From JAEUMY01 sp031394355 (lineage in GTDB: Bacteria; Pseudomonadota; Gammaproteobacteria; Burkholderiales; Usitatibacteraceae), in NCBI GenBank assembly GCA_031394355.1, contig JANNSU010000075.1, forward strand, positions 8,510 to 72,509: a DNA stretch of 64,000 nucleotides, written 5' to 3'. Position 1 is the stretch's first letter. Every line of letters begins with the position of its first letter. Under the pieces are notes generated by a model. The model saw nothing but the letters and a program-made list of their open reading frames with translations. It ran no database searches and had not been told where the DNA came from. Position numbers and translations under genes: made by a program. Of the stretch, positions 49,815-59,399 are shown piece by piece.

Positions 49815-49822
49815 AATCATCG

Positions 49823-50899
49823 TCACTTGATCTTCGGATCGAGCGCATCACGGAGCGAATCCGTGAGCATCGAAAAGGCTGTCACCAGCAGTGCCATGCT
49901 GGCGCCAGCGGCCACCAACTGCCACCACTTGCCGATCACCAGCTCGCTCTGCGCCTCGGCGAGCATCGTGCCCCAGGACACCATGTCCACCGGCACACCG
50001 AGACCCAGGAAGGACAGGATGACCTCTGCCTTGATGAACTGCACCACGTGCTGCGAGAGCTGCACGAGACAAACGTGGCTCACGTTCGGCAGGATGTGCT
50101 TGAACATGCGCGACATGTGCGACGTGCCGATGGCGGCCGCGGCGCGAACATACTCGCGATTGGCATGCTTGATGTACTCGGCGCGCACCAGACGGTAGAT
50201 GCCGGTCCAGCCGGTGAGGCCGAGGATGATGATGATGGGCAGGATGCCTTTGCCGAACTTGCCCGAGGCTGCAGCAACGGCCGCGAAGGCGAGCACCAGC
50301 AGGATGTACGGGATCGACGTGAAGATGTTGTAGAACCACTCCAGCACGTCATTGACCTTGCCACCCATGTAGCCGGCGAGTGCACCGAGAAACGTGCCGA
50401 TGAAGGTCGCCATCAGGGCAGCAACGAGGCCGACGAAGATCGACACTTCGGAACCCTTGATCACCTTCTGGATGACATCACGCCCCCACTTGTCGCCGCC
50501 GAAGAGCAGCGTGTCGGAACGTGGCGTCTCGGTCACCGAAATCTGCTTGGCGCGGTCTTCCCACTCCTTGTAGCGCGGTGCAAGCGGATCAATGTCGGAC
50601 AAGTCGACGGGCGGCACCTTGGAGATGGGCACGCCGCCGGCAACGGTGGCGGCTTCCAGATTCTCGGCGCCCTTCATGAACACCGGGTTGGCATACGACA
50701 CGCCGACTTCCTTGCTCCAGTTGCCTGCCACGATGCCGGCATACGACGCCGTCATGAGCAGGATGAAGAAGATGACGACAAACATCGAGAACATGCCGAC
50801 CTTGTCGCGCTTCAAGCGGCGCCAGGCCAGCATCCACAGTCCCGGCGACTCCTGATGGAGCGGTGCCACGATGGGTTCGGGGGTTGCGATTGCGTTCAT
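49823..50899 (-). CDS. yejE: Peptide ABC transporter permease YejE
   Basis: A 358-residue inner-membrane permease of the DppC/OppC class. It has one N-terminal helix (GMFSMFVVIFFILLMTASYAG), a long periplasmic insert, and a C-terminal domain of five or so helices. The EAA-type loop lies near REYVRAAAAIGTSHMSRMFKH. It is 11 bases downstream of yejB. The long insert between helix 1 and 2 is characteristic of YejE. Confidence 0.93.
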   Translation of the reverse strand: MNAIATPEPIVAPLHQESPGLWMLAWRRLKRDKVGMFSMFVVIFFILLMTASYAGIVAGNWSKEVGVSYANPVFMKGAENLEAATVAGGVPISKVPPVDLSDIDPLAPRYKEWEDRAKQISVTETPRSDTLLFGGDKWGRDVIQKVIKGSEVSIFVGLVAALMATFIGTFLGALAGYMGGKVNDVLEWFYNIFTSIPYILLVLAFAAVAAASGKFGKGILPIIIILGLTGWTGIYRLVRAEYIKHANREYVRAAAAIGTSHMSRMFKHILPNVSHVCLVQLSQHVVQFIKAEVILSFLGLGVPVDMVSWGTMLAEAQSELVIGKWWQLVAAGASMALLVTAFSMLTDSLRDALDPKIK

Positions 50900-50909
50900 G
50901 TGCAGCTCC

Positions 50910-51848
50910 TCACTTCAACTGGACACGCGGATCGACGAACTTGTACATCACGTCGACGGCGAGATTGACGAGCATGGTGATCATGGCGAGATAGACCGTG
51001 ATCGCCTTGATGACCGGGAAGTCGGAGCGGTTCACCGCAGTCACGACTTCACGACCCAGGCCGGGAATGGAGAAGAACACTTCCAGCAGGAAGGAACCCA
51101 CGAAAAGACCCGGGATGTAGATGCCGATGTTGGTCAGGATCGGAATCATCGCGTTGCGCAGAACGTGCTTCCTCATGATGACGTTCTCCGGGACGCCCTT
51201 GGCGCGTGCGGTGCGCACGTAATCCTGGTTGATCTCCTCAAGGAAGAATGAACGATACAGGCGCAGTTGCGGTGCCAAGCCCACGAACACGGCCAGCATG
51301 ATCGGCAGCGGCGCATACGTGAAAAGGTTTTTCCAGAAACTCTCGCTCCAGCCCTGCACCGGGAACCATCCGAGAATGAATCCGAACAACCACTGGAAAA
51401 CAATGATGTAGACGAGGAAGCTGATCGACATGGCCACGGTGCAGATGATCATGATGGTGCGATCGGTCAGCGTGCCGCGCACATAGGCAACCCCGATGGC
51501 GAGGACGATAGCCAGGATCGTCTCGATGACGAGTACCGGAATCATGATGGTGAGCGTCGGGCCCACACGCGTGAGGATGATCTTCGAGACTTCTTCGTTG
51601 GTCGACCAGCTGCGACCGAAGTCGAAGGTGAACACCTGCTGGACGAATACCCACAACTGGTAGGCGTAGGACCTGTCCACGCCCAGTTGCTTCCGGATAT
51701 TCTCGATCTGCTCTGGGTTGGAAATCTTGCCCGCCAATACCAGCGCGGGGTCCCCGCCAAAGTATGTGAACAGGAAGAATATGAGCAATATGACCCCGGC
51801 CAGCGTGGGAATCATTTGCCACAGTCGTCGAATGATGTATGCAGCCAT
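50910..51848 (-). CDS. yejB: Peptide ABC transporter permease YejB
   Basis: A 312-residue permease of the DppB/OppB class. The ATG at 51848 begins MAAYIIRRLWQMIPTLAGVI and has AGGAGG upstream; an earlier in-frame start adds 33 low-complexity residues. The EAA loop is INQDYVRTARAKGVPENVIM. With YejE it forms the membrane channel. The binding-protein gene at 51910 lies 61 bases upstream. Confidence 0.93.
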   Translation of the reverse strand: MAAYIIRRLWQMIPTLAGVILLIFFLFTYFGGDPALVLAGKISNPEQIENIRKQLGVDRSYAYQLWVFVQQVFTFDFGRSWSTNEEVSKIILTRVGPTLTIMIPVLVIETILAIVLAIGVAYVRGTLTDRTIMIICTVAMSISFLVYIIVFQWLFGFILGWFPVQGWSESFWKNLFTYAPLPIMLAVFVGLAPQLRLYRSFFLEEINQDYVRTARAKGVPENVIMRKHVLRNAMIPILTNIGIYIPGLFVGSFLLEVFFSIPGLGREVVTAVNRSDFPVIKAITVYLAMITMLVNLAVDVMYKFVDPRVQLK

Positions 51849-51909
51849 CCTGCCTCCTCTACCTAAATTCCGCTGCGCAAGTCTTCGCGAGCGGGCCTGC
51901 CAACACGTG

Positions 51910-53739
51910 TCACCTGGAGCCCTGCGCCTTGTCCCGGGCCGCGACATCCAGATCGAGATACATGTAATTCGTGTACAGAATCGGGTGCTTCTTGAAACCC
52001 TTCACCCAGGGATACATCAGGTGGTTGAAGACGCGATGCACGCCCATGCGCCAGGGGGCATAGGCCGCGATCAGCCGGTTCATTTCCCGGTAAAGCGCGT
52101 TACGCTCCGGGCTGTCCGGGATGGTAAGCGATTTCTCATAGAGGCGATCAAACGCAGGCAGCCGGAACCTGGCATCGTTGGACTGGTCGGTGTGGGGGCC
52201 GTACAAGAGTTGAAGGAAATTCTGGGCATCCGGATAGTCGGCAATCCAGGCGGATTGGCCAATCTCGTACTTGCCCACCTTGCGATCACGCAGCAGATCG
52301 GAAAACTGCACCGGCAGCGACGTGACGCGCAGACCGACTTCATTCATTCCCTTGACGAAGAGCTCGGCCAGCTGGCGGTTCTCATCATTCCGGGCGTTGT
52401 ACTTGTAGTTAAGGGTCAGCAGGCTGCCATCCGGCTTCTCGCGATAGCCGTCGCCATCCTTGTCCACATAGCCGAACATGTCGAGCAGCGCCTTGGCACG
52501 CACCGGGTCATGCTGATTGGCCTCAACGCGGAACAACGGGTCATAGCCCACGACGCCGGGCGGCACCATGGACTGCGCGGCCAGGGCTTGGCCTTTGCGG
52601 GCGATGCGCACTTCCTGCTCGTTGTCGTAGGCCAGCACCATGGCCCGCCGCAGTGCCACCTTGTCTGGTTCGTAGCCGCCAATCGTGGGGCTCTTCATCG
52701 GATCGACGTTGAATGCGTCGTAGGTGATCTCCGGCTGCGCCTCCTTGAACGCCCGCACGCCCTTTTTCGCAAGACTGTCCGACAGCTTGCCGTTGGGCAA
52801 GACCTGATTGATGAAGGCGAATGGCGTTTCAAGCATCACGTCATGATCACCATTCATGAACGCAAGAAAGCGCGGCTGCTCTTCCTCGATGGGATAGATC
52901 TCGATGCGATCGAGCAGCGGAAGTTTTTTGCCTCGCAAATCCGCGATGGCACGCTGATCCCATTCATCCTTCGGGTCGGCGAACTGTTCATTGAGCGTGA
53001 AGCCGCGGAAATTGGGGTTGCGCTCCAGCACGATCTTGAACCGCGGTGTCCATTCCTTGAGGAGGTATGGCCCGGTGCCCACGGGATGGGCGTTGGAATT
53101 GCTGCCGTATTTCTCGATCACCTCGCGCGCCACCGGCACCACATTCGGCAAGGCAAGGACGTAGAGGAAGTTGTAATCCGGCTCCTTCAGCTTGAAGCTG
53201 ATGGTGTACTTGTCGACAACGCGGATGCCTTCGATCTTGGCCGCGTAATCGAACTTGCCGGATTTCTTGGCTTGCGCGGTCAGCTCATCGAGGCCCACCA
53301 GCTTGTTCTCGAACAGCCACTCATAGGGACTGCGATTGACCGGATCGCGGAACCGCTTGATGGAATACTCAATGTCCGAGGCCACCAGTTCGCGCTTATT
53401 GCCGTTGAACGCAGCGTCATCTGCGAACAGGATGCCGGGCCGCAGCTTGAAGGTGTAGCGGGTGCCATTCTCGTCCGGCTTCGGCACCTCGGTTGCAGTC
53501 AGCGGTACCAGGCGCACTGGACGCGCCAAATAGTCGTAAGTCAACATCGGCTCGAAGATGTTCTCCATGATGCCAACGGAGTAGCGGTCATCGCGCTGCT
53601 GGGGGTCGAAGCCGGTCTCGGCCGTTCGAAACTGGGTGCGCAGGACCTTCTGCTGCGCCGTCGCGGCGATAGAGGTGGTCACCAGGAGTGCTGCGACCCC
53701 GATTGCTACCAATATTCGCATTGCAGACATTTGCCTCAT
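51910..53739 (-). CDS. Family 5 solute-binding protein, paralog 4
   Basis: A 609-residue periplasmic binding protein for peptides or related solutes (SBP_bac_5). A signal peptide is present (RILVAIGVAALLVTTSIAATA). The family region TYDYLARPVRLVPLTA and AHPVGTGPYLL are clear. It ends with the WVKGFKKHPI block seen in all four paralogs. It is nearest to yejB and overlaps paralog 3 by four bases. A near-copy of the palindrome (AATATTCGC) lies at its start, 53711-53719. Confidence 0.92.
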   Translation of the reverse strand: MRQMSAMRILVAIGVAALLVTTSIAATAQQKVLRTQFRTAETGFDPQQRDDRYSVGIMENIFEPMLTYDYLARPVRLVPLTATEVPKPDENGTRYTFKLRPGILFADDAAFNGNKRELVASDIEYSIKRFRDPVNRSPYEWLFENKLVGLDELTAQAKKSGKFDYAAKIEGIRVVDKYTISFKLKEPDYNFLYVLALPNVVPVAREVIEKYGSNSNAHPVGTGPYLLKEWTPRFKIVLERNPNFRGFTLNEQFADPKDEWDQRAIADLRGKKLPLLDRIEIYPIEEEQPRFLAFMNGDHDVMLETPFAFINQVLPNGKLSDSLAKKGVRAFKEAQPEITYDAFNVDPMKSPTIGGYEPDKVALRRAMVLAYDNEQEVRIARKGQALAAQSMVPPGVVGYDPLFRVEANQHDPVRAKALLDMFGYVDKDGDGYREKPDGSLLTLNYKYNARNDENRQLAELFVKGMNEVGLRVTSLPVQFSDLLRDRKVGKYEIGQSAWIADYPDAQNFLQLLYGPHTDQSNDARFRLPAFDRLYEKSLTIPDSPERNALYREMNRLIAAYAPWRMGVHRVFNHLMYPWVKGFKKHPILYTNYMYLDLDVAARDKAQGSR

Positions 53740-55541
53740 GGCGCCCTCCCCGTTGCCTGCGCCTGGGTATCAATATCGGCGTACAGGAAGTAGTTGGTCT
53801 CGTTGATGGGATGGCGTTTGAAGCCGATGACCCAGGGCCGGGTGAAGTGATGCCATACGCGATGCACGCCGATCTTCCATGGCGCATAGGCCAGCACGAG
53901 GCGTGACATCTCTCGGTAGAGCAGATCGCGCTCAGGCGAAGGCGGCAGGCTGGCCGCCTTGCGATAGAGATCGTTGTACTCGGGCAGATCGAAGCAAGAC
54001 TTGTTCGACTCCGGGCAGTTGGGGCCGTAGAGAAGCTGCATGAAGTTCTCCGCGTCGGGATAGTCCGCCGCCCAGCTCAATCCCCAAATCTGCAGCTTCT
54101 TCGCCTTCGACTCCTGATAGGCATCCACGAACTGCATGGTCTTCGTGACCACATTGAGCCCGATGGACTTGTTGGCCTTGAGCCAGAGGATGTCGAGATC
54201 ACGATAGTCTTGCGAGGGTTGCGTGGTGTACACCATGCGGATCGGCTTGCCTTGCGGGTCCTCGCGCCAGCCATCCCCATCCCGGTCAACGTAGCCATAC
54301 AAATCGAGCAGGGCTTTGGCCTTGGCGATGTTCATCTCGCCAGCCTCGCTCTTGAAATTGGGGTCGTACCCGGTGACGCCTGGCGGTATCGGCGACTGCG
54401 CCTGAATGGCCTGGCCTTTCCTGGCGATATTGATTTCGGCTTCCATGTCGTAGGCCATCACGATCGCGCGCCGCAGCGCGATCTTCTCCGGCGTATAACC
54501 GCCCACCACCGGATCGGTCATGTTGAAATAGGTGAAGACGGTTTCCATCTGCGCTGCCCGCTGGGCCTTGACGCCTTCCCTTTCCATGCGCGGCGTGAGC
54601 TTGCCGCCCGGCATGATCTGGTTGATGAAGTCTGCTGGCGAATTGTCCAGCACATCATGTTCGCGGTTGAGGAACGCGAGAAAGCGCGGCTGTGGTTCCT
54701 CAATCACGTCAATTTCCACACGATCGATCATGGGCAGCTTGCGGCCGGCAAGATACTTGACCACTTCGCGATCCTGCGGATCATTCGGATCCGCGTGCGA
54801 GACGTCCATGAACTGTTCACGGTAGTCCGGATTCTTTTCCAGAACTATTTTCGATCGACGCACATGGGTCTTCAGCATGAAGGGGCCGGTGCCAACGGGG
54901 TGGGCGCCGAAGTCAGCCGTGTGCGCCGACTCCACTTCGCGCGCCACGGCACCCGTTGCGGTCATGGCGAGGATGTAGATGAAGTTGTAGTCAGGTCGCT
55001 TGAGGCGAATCTGCAACGTGTGGGGCGAGAGCTGCCGGATGCCTTCGATCTTTGCCTCGTAGTCAAACTTGCCGGTCTTCTTCGCCTGCTCAGCCAATTC
55101 ATCGAGACCCACGATCTTGCCCTCGACCAGCCATTGCCACTGGGATCTGAGCTTGGGATCGACCAGTCGCTTCAGCGAATATTCGTAATCAGCGACCGTC
55201 AGCTCGCGGCGTTTGCCCCCGAACGCGGGATGCGGGGTGAACGTGATGCCGGATTTCATGCGGATGGTGTAGACCAGCCCACCCTCGGTCACTACGGGCA
55301 GGGACTCAGCCGTATTGGGCATGACCTTGACTGGCCGGGCCAGATAGTCGTAGCGGAACAACGGGTCGAAAATGACTTGGTTGATCCAGTTGGAGTAGTT
55401 ATCTGACTCCACCTGTGGGTCGAAGGATTTCTCGGACGACTTCATGGCCACACGCAGCACCTTCTGGGGCGCAGCCTGCGCTGGCAAGCACAATGTGCAG
55501 GCCAGGCTCAATGCGGCCAATACTCGCAAGACGATGATCAA
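53736..55541 (-). CDS. Family 5 solute-binding protein, paralog 3
   Basis: A 601-residue periplasmic binding protein closely similar in layout to its three neighbours. The signal peptide ends LPAQA. It has RYDYLARPVKVMPNTA, AHPVGTGPFML, YGYVDRDGDGW and the C-terminal WVIGFKRHPI block. Its stop overlaps the next gene by four bases. The variant GCGAATATTCGT at 55176-55187 is read as EYS. Which of the four proteins feeds the permease best is unknown. Confidence 0.92.
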   Translation of the reverse strand: MIIVLRVLAALSLACTLCLPAQAAPQKVLRVAMKSSEKSFDPQVESDNYSNWINQVIFDPLFRYDYLARPVKVMPNTAESLPVVTEGGLVYTIRMKSGITFTPHPAFGGKRRELTVADYEYSLKRLVDPKLRSQWQWLVEGKIVGLDELAEQAKKTGKFDYEAKIEGIRQLSPHTLQIRLKRPDYNFIYILAMTATGAVAREVESAHTADFGAHPVGTGPFMLKTHVRRSKIVLEKNPDYREQFMDVSHADPNDPQDREVVKYLAGRKLPMIDRVEIDVIEEPQPRFLAFLNREHDVLDNSPADFINQIMPGGKLTPRMEREGVKAQRAAQMETVFTYFNMTDPVVGGYTPEKIALRRAIVMAYDMEAEINIARKGQAIQAQSPIPPGVTGYDPNFKSEAGEMNIAKAKALLDLYGYVDRDGDGWREDPQGKPIRMVYTTQPSQDYRDLDILWLKANKSIGLNVVTKTMQFVDAYQESKAKKLQIWGLSWAADYPDAENFMQLLYGPNCPESNKSCFDLPEYNDLYRKAASLPPSPERDLLYREMSRLVLAYAPWKIGVHRVWHHFTRPWVIGFKRHPINETNYFLYADIDTQAQATGRAP

Positions 55542-55701
55542 GAACTACCCCTCCGCCGGTCAGTGTCGGCTAGTCTGTCGCGCCGTCTTGCCTGGCGGGT
55601 CTTGTGAACCCGGCTGCAGCGCGCATTTTTTCTGCACAGCCTGAGAATTATAGCGACTTCGGCATGCAGGGCTGACCCGGCCCACCCCTGTAATGTTCCG
55701 C
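55542..55701 (-). promoter_or_regulatory. Spacer with a candidate -10 box before paralog 3
   Basis: The only real gap inside the binding-protein row. On the minus strand TATAAT lies at 55647-55652, about 105 bases before the start of paralog 3. The -35 is poor. The stretch may let paralogs 3, 4 and the permease genes be transcribed separately. Confidence 0.35.
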
Positions 55702-57525
55702 TCAGTCGTGCGCATGCTTGGCACGAACGGCCAGATCGATGTCGACAAAGCGCCACCAGCTTTGCGTTTGCACCATCGGACGACGGAACCCGATGACATG
55801 GGGGTAGTACAGGTCGGAGAGAATCCGGTGAGTGTTGATCTTCCAGGGCGCATACACCACCATCAGCCTGGCCATTTCCTGATAGAGCTGAGTACGCTCC
55901 GGGGAGTGCGGCAACTGCTCTGCCTTTTCATAGGCTTCGTCATAGGCCTTCAACTTGAAGAAGGCACGGTTGCCCTTGAAGCCCGCCGTGGGCCCGTAAA
56001 GATTCAGCAGCGTCCCGCCTGCGTCCGGGCTGGCCGCAGAGCCGCCGAGCTGCCACATCATGAGCTTGCCGGCATTGGATGCCTTGAGATGATCCGGCCA
56101 TTTGCCTTTGTTGATATTGATCTTGAGGCCGATTTCGTCCATCGAGCGCTTCCACAGCTCATCAAACTGCTGGTCGCGAGCAGTCGGCGATGTGTGGTGC
56201 TGCAATACCAGCGGCTTGCCTTCGGGCGTCTCGCGGAATCCATCGCCATCGCGGTCGACATAGCCGTACAGGTCCAGCAGCGCCTTGGCTTTGGACGGAT
56301 TGTATTCATTGGCCGAGGTCTTGAAATTCGGATCGTATCCAATCACGCCCGGGCTGTAGGGCGTGTGCGCGGGGATGGCCTGGCCCTTGCGGATGATGGA
56401 GATCTCATCGTGCGTCTTGTAGGCCAGCGAGATGGCCCGACGCAATGCCACCTTGTCGGGCGTATACCCGCCGACAATCGGATCGTTCATGTTGAATACC
56501 GCATAGGTCAGGTCCAGCGCAGCAATCTGTGACAGCCGGATGCCCTGCCGGGCCAGGCCGGGGGCCAGCTTGTTGTTGGGCATGACCAGATTGGCGAAAT
56601 CCTCGGGCACAATCCACAACAGGTCATGCTCGACATTCTGGAACGCGAGATAGCGTGGCTGACGCTCCTCAATCACGTAGACCTCGAACTTGCCAATCAT
56701 GGGCAGCTTGCGCCCCTTCAGCCGAGCCAGAATCTCCTGGCCTTCCTTGTCGTCGGCAGCCGGCTCGCCCGAAAAATACTCTTCGCGAAAATTGGGATTG
56801 GCCTCAAACACCATCTTGGACGAGCGCTTCCAGAATGTGATGCGATAAGCGCCCGTGCCCACTGGGTGCGAGCCGATATCTTCACCATACTTTTCCACTA
56901 CTTCCCGAGCCACCGCGCAGGCGGCGCGGCAATCGGCGAGGTTGTAAATCCAGTTCGGTTTGGATTCATTCAGCTTGATCTGGACGGTGTAACGGTCCAA
57001 CGCGCGAAGCCCTTCAAGCGGCGTGTCGTAGACCATCTTGTTGGCCTTGCGCACGCGCTTCATCATCTCGTCAGAGCCAACGATGTAGCCCTCCACCTCG
57101 GCCAGCAAGGGGGCAGACAATTTGGGATCGAACAGCCGCTTGATGGTGTAAACGTAGTCCTCAGCCGTGAGCTCGCGCTTCTTTCCGCCAAACGCTTCAT
57201 GCGGCGCGAAAAAGATTCCAGGACGAATCTTGAAGGTGAGGGTGCGGTAGTTGTCGGTGAATTCAGGCATTCCGACCGTGGTGTTCGGTACCAGCTTGGT
57301 GGGGCGCGCAAGGTAGTCGTAGCGCAGCGGCGAGTCGAACTGCGCGTTGTTGACAATGCTGGAGTAGACATCGCTGACCTTCTGCGGGTCCATGCTGGTC
57401 TCGGCTATTTCAAAGGCATAGCGCAACACCTTCTTCGGATCCGGGCCGTCTCCTGTCTTGGCCGCGACGTTCGCCGCCAAGGAGAGCAGCAATGCCCACA
57501 GCCACACGCGAATATTCGCATTCAT
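55702..57525 (-). CDS. Family 5 solute-binding protein, paralog 2
   Basis: A 607-residue periplasmic binding protein. The N terminus is MNANIRVWLWALLLSLAANV, where ANIR comes from palindrome copy 21, so the palindrome forms part of the signal peptide. Shared blocks are RYDYLARPTKLVPNTT, SHPVGTGAYRI, YGYVDRDGDGF and HVIGFRRP. It lacks some Trp/Tyr positions of the others, hinting at a different ligand. It overlaps paralog 1 by four bases. Confidence 0.92.
   Translation of the reverse strand: MNANIRVWLWALLLSLAANVAAKTGDGPDPKKVLRYAFEIAETSMDPQKVSDVYSSIVNNAQFDSPLRYDYLARPTKLVPNTTVGMPEFTDNYRTLTFKIRPGIFFAPHEAFGGKKRELTAEDYVYTIKRLFDPKLSAPLLAEVEGYIVGSDEMMKRVRKANKMVYDTPLEGLRALDRYTVQIKLNESKPNWIYNLADCRAACAVAREVVEKYGEDIGSHPVGTGAYRITFWKRSSKMVFEANPNFREEYFSGEPAADDKEGQEILARLKGRKLPMIGKFEVYVIEERQPRYLAFQNVEHDLLWIVPEDFANLVMPNNKLAPGLARQGIRLSQIAALDLTYAVFNMNDPIVGGYTPDKVALRRAISLAYKTHDEISIIRKGQAIPAHTPYSPGVIGYDPNFKTSANEYNPSKAKALLDLYGYVDRDGDGFRETPEGKPLVLQHHTSPTARDQQFDELWKRSMDEIGLKININKGKWPDHLKASNAGKLMMWQLGGSAASPDAGGTLLNLYGPTAGFKGNRAFFKLKAYDEAYEKAEQLPHSPERTQLYQEMARLMVVYAPWKINTHRILSDLYYPHVIGFRRPMVQTQSWWRFVDIDLAVRAKHAHD
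57508..57519. repeat. Iterated palindrome copy 21
   Basis: GCGAATATTCGC covers codons 3-6 of paralog 2 (A-N-I-R), inside the signal peptide region. Confidence 0.95.
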
Positions 57526-59369
57526 TTCTTCCTCCGCTTCTGCTCATCCAGATCGATGTCCACGAACTTCCAGACCGAATTCATGACCGGATTCATGCGA
57601 TAGCCAATCACCCAGGGATGGGCGAGGTTGTTCCAGATCGGATACGCAGACAACGTCCAGGGCGCATAGGCCATGAAGGAACGGTTCATCTCCCTGAAAA
57701 TCGCGTTGCGCTCTGGGGAATCGGGAATTCGCCTTGTGTCCTCATACATGGCGTTGAATGCCGGCAGGTTGAATCGCGAGTGGTTGGACTGCCCGCTATG
57801 CGGCCCATAGAGCAGACCCATGAAGGAGTCCGCATCCGGAATGCTGGAGGTCCAGCCCACACCCCACATCTGCAGCCGACCAGCACGCGACTCCTTCAGC
57901 AGGTCTGGCCACTTGGCGAAATTGGCTTCCATCCGGATGCCGATGGCTTTCATGCTCTTGATCCAGACCTCGGTGAGCTGACGACGCTCCATGTCAGGCG
58001 CCGAAGACAGTACGGTCACGAGCTTGCTGCCGTCCGGATTCTCGCGATAGCCATCTCCGTCCTTGTCCACGTAGCCGTACATGTCGAGCAAGGCCTTAGC
58101 ACGACCAGGATCGTATTCGATCGTATCGGAACGAAAGGCGGGATCAAACCCATTGCTGCCTGGTGCAATCGGTGAGTTGGCGCGGATGGCCTGTCCTTTG
58201 CGGACGATGTTGATCTCTTCCTCTGCGTAATACCCCAGTGTCATCGCGCGCCGAAGTGCCACCTTGTCGGGTGTGTAACCGCCGACGACCTTGTTTTCCA
58301 TGCCGAAGTAGGTGTATTGCAACGATATGCGCGTCACTCTGTCAAGAATGATCTTGCGGGTGGCAAGATCGGCTGCAATCTTTCCACCGGGCGCTGCACG
58401 AGTGGAAAATTCGAATGGCACTTCATCCACCACATCGTGCTCTTCATTCAGAAAAGCCAGCCAGCGCGGCTGGGGCTCTTCAATGATGGAGATTTCAATC
58501 TTGCCGATCAGCGGGATTTTCTTGCCGGACAGACGTTTGACGAGCGACTGCGAATATTCGTCATCCGCCGGTGCCTCCGCATGCCAGAACTCTTCGCGAA
58601 AATTCGGATTGGCCTCGAGAATGATCTTCGAAGACTTCCGCCAGAAGGCGAGGCGATAGGGCCCGGTGCCCACAGGGTGATCGCCAATGCTGTCTCCATA
58701 CTTCTCCACCACCTCGCGCGCGACGCCGCCAAAGCGTGCATCGGTCAAACGATACAGGAGCAGGTAATCCGAGCGCGTCAGACGAATGGTGAGCGTGTAT
58801 TTGTCCACGATCTCGAAGCCACGGACCGGCATGTCGTAGTCAAAGACCTTGGTTTCTTTCCACTTGGCAACGACCTTGTCCATGCCTTCGATGTGGTCGA
58901 CCAGGTAGAGCACCGGCGAACGCCAGCGCGGATCGTAGTGCCGTTTGATGCCGTAGACAAAGTCTGCTGCCACCAGCTCGCGCTTCTTGCCATTGAAGGC
59001 AGGGTCGTCAGAAAAATAGATGCCGGGCTTGATACGAAAGGTAAAGACCCTGCCATCGTCCGACGCAGTCGGCATGTCTACCAGCACGTTGGGTTTCAGC
59101 TTGTAGGGTCGGGCGAGATAGTCATAGGTCATCAACGGATCAAAGATCGCCGCATTGACATAATTGGAATAGAGGTCCGATGCATTCGCAGGATCAAAGG
59201 TTGTCTCGGCAATCCGAAAAGCGTACTTGAGTATTTTCTCCGGGTCTGCAGCCAGTGCCGGACGGCTCATCGCCATGAGGAGTACACACACCAGCCACAC
59301 GCTGGCCACAACATGCACAACAGGCATAACGCCGCCGATGCGACCCTGCATTTCAGGACCAACTTTCAT
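57522..59369 (-). CDS. Family 5 solute-binding protein, paralog 1
   Basis: A 615-residue periplasmic binding protein, first of the row. AGGA lies upstream of the ATG at 59369. The signal peptide ends PALAADPEK. Blocks shared with paralogs are TYDYLARPYKLKPNV, DHPVGTGPYRL, YGYVDKDGDGY and WVIGYRMNPV. A near-copy of the palindrome (GCGAATATTCGT, 58550-58561) is read as EYS. It starts 30 bases after the glycosyltransferase gene, so it may be co-transcribed with the glycan genes. Confidence 0.92.
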   Translation of the reverse strand: MKVGPEMQGRIGGVMPVVHVVASVWLVCVLLMAMSRPALAADPEKILKYAFRIAETTFDPANASDLYSNYVNAAIFDPLMTYDYLARPYKLKPNVLVDMPTASDDGRVFTFRIKPGIYFSDDPAFNGKKRELVAADFVYGIKRHYDPRWRSPVLYLVDHIEGMDKVVAKWKETKVFDYDMPVRGFEIVDKYTLTIRLTRSDYLLLYRLTDARFGGVAREVVEKYGDSIGDHPVGTGPYRLAFWRKSSKIILEANPNFREEFWHAEAPADDEYSQSLVKRLSGKKIPLIGKIEISIIEEPQPRWLAFLNEEHDVVDEVPFEFSTRAAPGGKIAADLATRKIILDRVTRISLQYTYFGMENKVVGGYTPDKVALRRAMTLGYYAEEEINIVRKGQAIRANSPIAPGSNGFDPAFRSDTIEYDPGRAKALLDMYGYVDKDGDGYRENPDGSKLVTVLSSAPDMERRQLTEVWIKSMKAIGIRMEANFAKWPDLLKESRAGRLQMWGVGWTSSIPDADSFMGLLYGPHSGQSNHSRFNLPAFNAMYEDTRRIPDSPERNAIFREMNRSFMAYAPWTLSAYPIWNNLAHPWVIGYRMNPVMNSVWKFVDIDLDEQKRRKK

Positions 59370-59399
59370 CAGGATTCCTATTCAGAAAATGCGCGATCA

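Larger units (their letters stand above)
49712..49816. repeat. Two direct repeats, each with a copy of the iterated palindrome
   Basis: GGACCCCGTGTCGCGGCAC starts each unit at 49712 and 49769, and each unit ends with a palindrome copy. CACCCCGTG/CACGGGGT-type arms also make each unit self-complementary. They fill the yejE-yejF spacer. Confidence 0.85.

Noticed and set aside
51718..53793. A plus-strand frame of nearly 700 codons across a binding-protein gene
   Set aside because: The minus strand encodes a full family-5 binding protein; the plus frame is low in complexity and unrelated to any family.
803..57519. The repeated palindromes as a CRISPR or transposon array
   Set aside because: Copies are about 3 kb apart, lack regular spacers, and lie within genes without disrupting them.
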